Assembly (NCBI GenBank): GCA_902765735.1 | Contig: CACXBB010000010.1 | Location: 1-64,000 of the forward strand | DNA length: 64,000 nucleotides | Direction: 5' to 3' | Source of the DNA: an uncultured Eubacteriales bacterium | GTDB lineage: Bacteria > Bacillota > Clostridia > Christensenellales > Aristaeellaceae | In this document: one piece after another, positions 60,797 to 64,000 of the stretch | Layout of the letters: each line of letters begins with the position of its first letter | Position numbering within the stretch: position 1 is the stretch's first letter | Position numbers and translations under genes: made by a program | Notes under the pieces: model-generated | Databases searched by the model: none | The model's input: only the letters and a program-made list of their open reading frames with translations | What the model was told of the DNA's origin: nothing

Positions 60797-61405
60797 TCAC
60801 AGCGCCGCCTTGATGGCCGCGAGCAGGTCGTCATATTCCTCGAAGGCGGGCAGGTCGGGGTTATCCTTCTTGATCTGCTCGGTGGAGCGGAACAGGAACC
60901 CGGCCATGCTTGCGCGGATCATGCCCAGGTCGTTGTAGCTGTCGCCGCAGGCGATGGTGTCAAAGCCCACGGACTGGAGCGCCTTCACAGTGCTCAGCTT
61001 GGACTCGGCGATGCGGATCTTATAGCCGGCAATCATGCCGTCCGGGGCGACCTCCAGCGCGTTGCACAACAGAGTCGGCCAGCCCAGCTTCTCCATCAGC
61101 GGGCGGGCGAACTGGGTGAAGGTGTCCGAGAGGATCACCGCCTGGGTGGTGGCGCGCAGCTCGTCCAGGAAGGCCCTCGCGCCCGGCAGCGGGTCGATTT
61201 TGGCGATGGTGGCCTGTATGTCCTTCAGGCCCAGGCCGTGCTCCCGCAGTATGCCCAGACGCCAGTGCATCAGCTTGTCGTAGTCGGGCTCGTCCCGGGT
61301 GGTGCGTCGAAGCTCCGGGATGCCGCTGGCCTCGGAAAACGCGATCCAGATCTCGGGCACCAGCACGCCCTCGAGATCCAGGCAGACGATGTTCAGATCA
61401 CTCAT
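60797..61405 (-). CDS. thrH: ThrH-like HAD phosphatase
   Basis: A 202-residue HAD-family enzyme related to ThrH (phosphoserine phosphatase / homoserine phosphotransferase). The N-terminal nucleophile loop is CLDLEGVLVPEIW (Asp-Leu-Glu instead of DxD). ILSDTFTQF is motif 2, and CGDSYNDLGMI motif 4 with its metal-binding Asps. Length matches ThrH. The start at 61405 (MSDLN) has GGGGGT ahead; an ATG 42 bases upstream lacks a site. It may make serine where serB is missing. Confidence 0.85.
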   Translation of the reverse strand: MSDLNIVCLDLEGVLVPEIWIAFSEASGIPELRRTTRDEPDYDKLMHWRLGILREHGLGLKDIQATIAKIDPLPGARAFLDELRATTQAVILSDTFTQFARPLMEKLGWPTLLCNALEVAPDGMIAGYKIRIAESKLSTVKALQSVGFDTIACGDSYNDLGMIRASMAGFLFRSTEQIKKDNPDLPAFEEYDDLLAAIKAAL

Positions 61406-61460
61406 GATAGGACCCCCGCTTTCATATGAATGAATACATTCTATCATAGGAATGTGAATA

Positions 61461-61841
61461 TTACAAGGGATGCGCCCGAAACCACTGCCGGGTGGCCTCC
61501 AGGTCCCGGCTGAGCTGGGCCTTGAGGGCGTCCAGGCCGTCGAAGCGGCGCTCGGGCCGGAGAAAGTGCAGGTATTCCACCCGCACGCGCCGGCCGTACA
61601 GGTCCCCCTTGTAGCCCAGCAGGTGCGCCTCGATGGTGGGCTTGCCCTCGGGCAGCGTGGGGTGGACGCCCTGGTTCAGCATGCAGGGACGGGGCGCGGT
61701 CTCGCCCTCCAGAAGCACGGCGGCCGCGTAGACGCCGTTTTCCGGCAGGGCGGGGGACCCCTCCGGCCGGATGTTCGCCGTGGGAAAGCCCAGCTGCCGG
61801 CCCACCTGCTTGCCGCGCTCCACCGTGCCCGTGAATGTCAT
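61461..61841 (-). CDS. Stand-alone riboflavin kinase
   Basis: Phosphorylates riboflavin to FMN. The 126-residue protein corresponds only to the C-terminal half of bifunctional RibF: GKQVGRQLGFPTANI with the PTAN motif, NGVYAAAVLLEG, then EAHLLGYKGDLYGRRVRVEYLHFLRPERRF. The FAD synthetase half is absent, and upstream sequence offers no continuation. The ATG follows AGGAGG, so it is not simply a broken RibF. It is 55 bases upstream of thrH on the same strand. Confidence 0.85.
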   Translation of the reverse strand: MTFTGTVERGKQVGRQLGFPTANIRPEGSPALPENGVYAAAVLLEGETAPRPCMLNQGVHPTLPEGKPTIEAHLLGYKGDLYGRRVRVEYLHFLRPERRFDGLDALKAQLSRDLEATRQWFRAHPL

Positions 61842-61984
61842 GGCGAGGACCTCCTGAGAATGATGAAACCATTATACCACATCCCTGATCAGAAATGAAG
61901 CATCATTATGGGTGGATGTCACATCACCGTTGGACTTTTGTTTGAAATTCAGACCGTTTTGTTCATACTGGGTACATCTTTGGA

Positions 61985-62160
61985 ATATATAATAGCATCA
62001 TTGAGGGTTCGCCACCTTCATGGTCCGGCAGACGTGCCGGGTGAATGCGCGACAGCCGCACGCCAGCGGTGCTCGCGCATGACAACCGCATCCCCAAACA
62101 CTGATCCCCGCCTCGCGGCGCCAACTTGCAAGGGTGTCGCGCACAGGCGGGGACAGACAA
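61985..62160 (+). other. Hairpin-rich non-coding stretch, possible structured RNA
   Basis: Behind a TATAAT (61988-61993, no clear -35) lie three strong hairpins in a row: CCGGCA/TGCCGG (62025-62040, extended by TTCA/TGAA), GCGCGA...GCCGC/GCGGT...TCGCGC (62048-62080), and CCCCGCCT/AGGCGGGG with an inner GCGGCGCC arm (62105-62156), then ACAATTTTC. It matches no RNA family I recognise. Strand is uncertain. Confidence 0.3.
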
Positions 62161-62165
62161 TTTTC

Positions 62166-62260
62166 AGAGTGCAGAGTGCAGAGTGCAGAGTACAGAGTGC
62201 AGAGTACAGAGTGCAGAGTACAGAGTGCAGAGTACAGAGTGCAGAGTACAGAGTGCAGAG
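62166..62260. repeat. Tandem AGAGTGCAGAGTAC repeat
   Basis: About six copies of a 15-base unit (GAGTGCAGAGTACA, with small variants) in direct order. It is the same sequence that ends the composite repeats at 11265 and 54622, but here it has no inverted partner. The units lie end to end with no spacers, so it is not a CRISPR array. Confidence 0.8.
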
Positions 62261-62263
62261 AAG

Positions 62264-62302
62264 ACCGCCTCCGTTCGGTTTGTGAACGGAGGCGGCCTTT
62301 TT
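62264..62302. terminator. Hairpin after rodA
   Basis: CCGCCTCCGTTC and GAACGGAGGCGG form a 12-bp stem. On the plus strand CCTTTTTA follows; on the minus strand, behind rodA, the tail is TCTTCTC. It works best on the plus strand but may end rodA transcripts too. Confidence 0.6.
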
Positions 62303-62304
62303 AT

Positions 62305-63546
62305 TTACAGTTGCACGACGCGGTTGGTGCTGGTGCGCTGCTGGAGCTCGCGCTGGCGGGAGCGCATGACCACGTTGAGCACCAGGCCGATGCCCATCAT
62401 GTTGGTGAGCATGTTGGAGCCGCCGTAGCTGACGAAGGGCAGGGGGATGCCCGTGACGGGCAGCAGCCCGATGACCATGCCCACGTTCTCCACCACGTGG
62501 AAGATCATCATGGCGGACACGCCCACGATCAGGTAGGAGCCGTAGGGGTCGTTGACGCGGATGGACAGCCAGATCATGCGGGCGATCATCGCCATGTAGG
62601 CGAGCACCAGCGCGCAGCCGCCGACGAGTCCGAAGGACTCGCACACGATGGCGAATATGAAGTCGGTGTGGTCGTCGGAGATGTAGCCCAGCGAGGCGAA
62701 GCTGCCCGGGGACACGATGCCCTTGCCCCAGATGCCGCCAGAACCGATGGCGATCTGCCCATTTATGACCTGCCGGGCCTTGTCGGGATAGGCCTCGGGG
62801 TTCAGCCAGATGAGGATGCGTTCGAAGCGGAAGTTGTCCGACGCCGAGTTGTTCATGAAGTACCAAAGCGGCACCAGCAAAAGCGCGAAGGCGATGATGA
62901 CGCCCCAGATCAGTTTGGCGTTGGTGCCGGACACCAGCACCATCACCGCGAACACCGCCAGGTACACCAGCGCCGTGCCCACGTCCGGCTGGGCGACGAT
63001 CAGCACCAGCGGGATGCCGGTGTAGATGGCCAGGGGGATGATGTCCGAGAACTTCATGATGGGCTTGGTGCGCACCGAGAACGCCTTCGCCAGGGCGATG
63101 ATGATGGCGATCTTGCCGATCTCCGAGGTCTGGAAGCCGCGGTCGCCGCCGCCCCAGGACAGAAACGCCGTCATGCCGCCGCGGCCCACCTGGGCCACCA
63201 GCAGCGTGAACACCAGCAGGCCGATGTTGGCGGTGTAGATCACGTTGGCGTATTGGCCGTAGAGCTCGTAGGGGAAGAATATGATGGCCGCCATGGCCAC
63301 CAGCCCCGCGCCGATCCACATCAGCTGAAGGCGGGGATAGAGTATGGACTGGGTCTGTAGCATCTCCACGATATTCGCGGGATATTCCGTCACCTGGCTG
63401 GAGGTCGCGGAGAATATGCACACGACCCCGAACAGCGATATGCCGATCACGATCAAAAACAGCGGCCAGTCGAAATACTTCATCAGGCTGCGGTCGAACT
63501 GATTGTCCCGGATATATTTGAAGAATGCCCGGATTCTTGAGAACAT
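62305..63546 (-). CDS. rodA: Rod-shape peptidoglycan glycosyltransferase RodA
   Basis: A 413-residue SEDS-family lipid II polymerase with about ten membrane helices. Family marks are VAQPDVGTALVYLAVF, INGQIAIGSGGIWGKGIVS, SDDHTDFIFAIVCESFGLVGG, and GIPLPFVSYGGSNMLTNMMGIGLV near the end. It lies 23 bases after a class B penicillin-binding protein gene, the usual pairing for the elongation machinery, which favours RodA over FtsW or SpoVE. Confidence 0.92.
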   Translation of the reverse strand: MFSRIRAFFKYIRDNQFDRSLMKYFDWPLFLIVIGISLFGVVCIFSATSSQVTEYPANIVEMLQTQSILYPRLQLMWIGAGLVAMAAIIFFPYELYGQYANVIYTANIGLLVFTLLVAQVGRGGMTAFLSWGGGDRGFQTSEIGKIAIIIALAKAFSVRTKPIMKFSDIIPLAIYTGIPLVLIVAQPDVGTALVYLAVFAVMVLVSGTNAKLIWGVIIAFALLLVPLWYFMNNSASDNFRFERILIWLNPEAYPDKARQVINGQIAIGSGGIWGKGIVSPGSFASLGYISDDHTDFIFAIVCESFGLVGGCALVLAYMAMIARMIWLSIRVNDPYGSYLIVGVSAMMIFHVVENVGMVIGLLPVTGIPLPFVSYGGSNMLTNMMGIGLVLNVVMRSRQRELQQRTSTNRVVQL

Positions 63547-63569
63547 TTACGAACTCCTTTTCGCGCGCG

Positions 63570-64000
63570 TTACTCTGCCAGCGTAAACTCGCCCGCCACG
63601 GTGGTGGTCTCCACGTGCTGGAGGCTGTCGAGGTAGTATTCGATGGTGCGGATGACCGCGGGGGAGGAATACGCGCCGGAATAGCCGTTCTGGATGTAAC
63701 AGATCACCACGATCTTCGGGTCGTCGGCGGGGGCGTAGGCCACCATCCAGCTGTTGTTTTCCACGTCGAGCTGGGTCCTCTGGGAGGTTCCGGTCTTGGC
63801 GGCGATCTTGTAGCGCGCCTCGCGGAAGTACTTGGAGGCGGTACCGCCGGCGACCTCGTCGGTAACCTCCTCCATGCCCTTGCGGATGGCGGCGTAGTAG
63901 GCGGGGTCGGTGTCGATGACGTTGGCGATGACCGGCTGCTTCTCCAGCACGATCTGGCCGTCGGGAGCGATGATCTTGTCCACGATCTGGGCGTCGTACA
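63570..64000 (-). CDS. mrdA: Penicillin-binding protein 2 (class B), 3' end
   Basis: The last 143 or so residues of a transpeptidase; the gene continues past the right edge of the window. The active-site KTGT lies in YKIAAKTGTSQRTQLDVENNSWMVAYAP, and the end is IEYYLDSLQHVETTTVAGEFTLAE. Just inside the edge the frame reads YDAQIVDKIIAPDGQIVLEKQP, typical of PBP2. Linked to rodA as elongation-complex partner. Confidence 0.88.
   Translation of the reverse strand, partial: YDAQIVDKIIAPDGQIVLEKQPVIANVIDTDPAYYAAIRKGMEEVTDEVAGGTASKYFREARYKIAAKTGTSQRTQLDVENNSWMVAYAPADDPKIVVICYIQNGYSGAYSSPAVIRTIEYYLDSLQHVETTTVAGEFTLAE

Noticed and set aside
62166-62260. Regular repeats resembling a CRISPR array
   Set aside because: The 15-base units are contiguous with no spacers, and no cas gene is in the window.
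62018-63421. A 467-codon minus-strand frame overlapping rodA
   Set aside because: It is rodA read out of frame, then tandem-repeat sequence giving a CTLHSALCTLYSA pattern.

Overview
The window is most likely chromosomal DNA from a GC-rich member of the Clostridia (Bacillota), probably an uncultured gut-type lineage. The evidence is a Gram-positive division cluster (yggS-sepF-yggT-S4 protein-divIVA-lspA-rluD), a DUF1385 membrane protein (YqhQ type), a SCIFF ranthipeptide with its radical SAM maturase, a Re-type citrate synthase and a Pta/butyrate kinase pair. Most genes are GC-rich with strong Shine-Dalgarno sites. Two stretches are clearly AT-rich and look foreign: 1-729 and a DpnI-like gene at 45905-46672. 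No exact taxonomic name can be given from sequence alone.

Layout. 1-815: end of an AT-rich segment, joined at 730-779 to the 3' half of a tRNA-Cys gene, which is the expected scar of an integrative element. 828-6620 (minus): GH36 alpha-galactosidase, a Big2/SGNH surface protein, a small SH3 protein with a double-glycine leader and a secreted protein, with a MITE between the last two. 6985-18653 (plus): hybrid histidine kinase, an iron-type ABC importer (binding protein, fused permease, ATPase), a YwaF-like membrane protein and a GGDEF/EAL protein. 18720-22671 (minus): pta, buk, two Met tRNAs and a diguanylate cyclase. 22917-29550 (plus): transglutaminase-like protein, a minimal type IV filament locus, a lone Hpt protein and a SARP/BTAD regulator. 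30194-37432: SH3 protein, a large AAA+ protein with an EK-rich linker, an oxidoreductase, a metallo-beta-lactamase lipoprotein and a PLP lyase. 37601-45815 (plus): small secreted protein, SCIFF peptide and maturase, a decarboxylase-like enzyme, a DUF1385 protein, a C39-like peptidase, a cysteine-cluster protein, DUF4298 and proS. 45905-46830: DpnI homologue and a tiny ORF. 47111-50290 (minus): Re-citrate synthase, GntR regulator and isocitrate dehydrogenase in one operon. 50564-58519: lgt and a VOC protein, then the division/lipoprotein cluster. 58918-59391 (minus): a cobalamin riboswitch without an evident target gene. 59508-64000: an SH3/lysozyme-like protein, thrH, a stand-alone riboflavin kinase, rodA and the 3' end of a class B penicillin-binding protein.

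How the genes work together. The citrate synthase and isocitrate dehydrogenase make two of the three steps from oxaloacetate to 2-oxoglutarate, with their own regulator. Buk-Pta interconvert acyl-CoA, acyl phosphate and acid. lgt and lspA process lipoproteins, of which one clear example (34804) lies in the window. sepF, divIVA, rodA and the penicillin-binding protein serve division and wall growth. One intact GGDEF protein and one EAL protein suggest cyclic di-GMP signalling around the filament locus.

The most striking non-coding feature is a dense set of nested palindromic repeats in nearly every larger gap. Short GTAGGG-type palindromes sit inside larger elements ended by GGGCTGTCTCAAAACG inverted repeats, or by purine-rich tandem blocks. 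The strongest leads for something new are the targetless cobalamin riboswitch transcript, the GG-leader SH3 protein, the minimal filament locus, the EK-linker AAA+ protein and the nested repeats.
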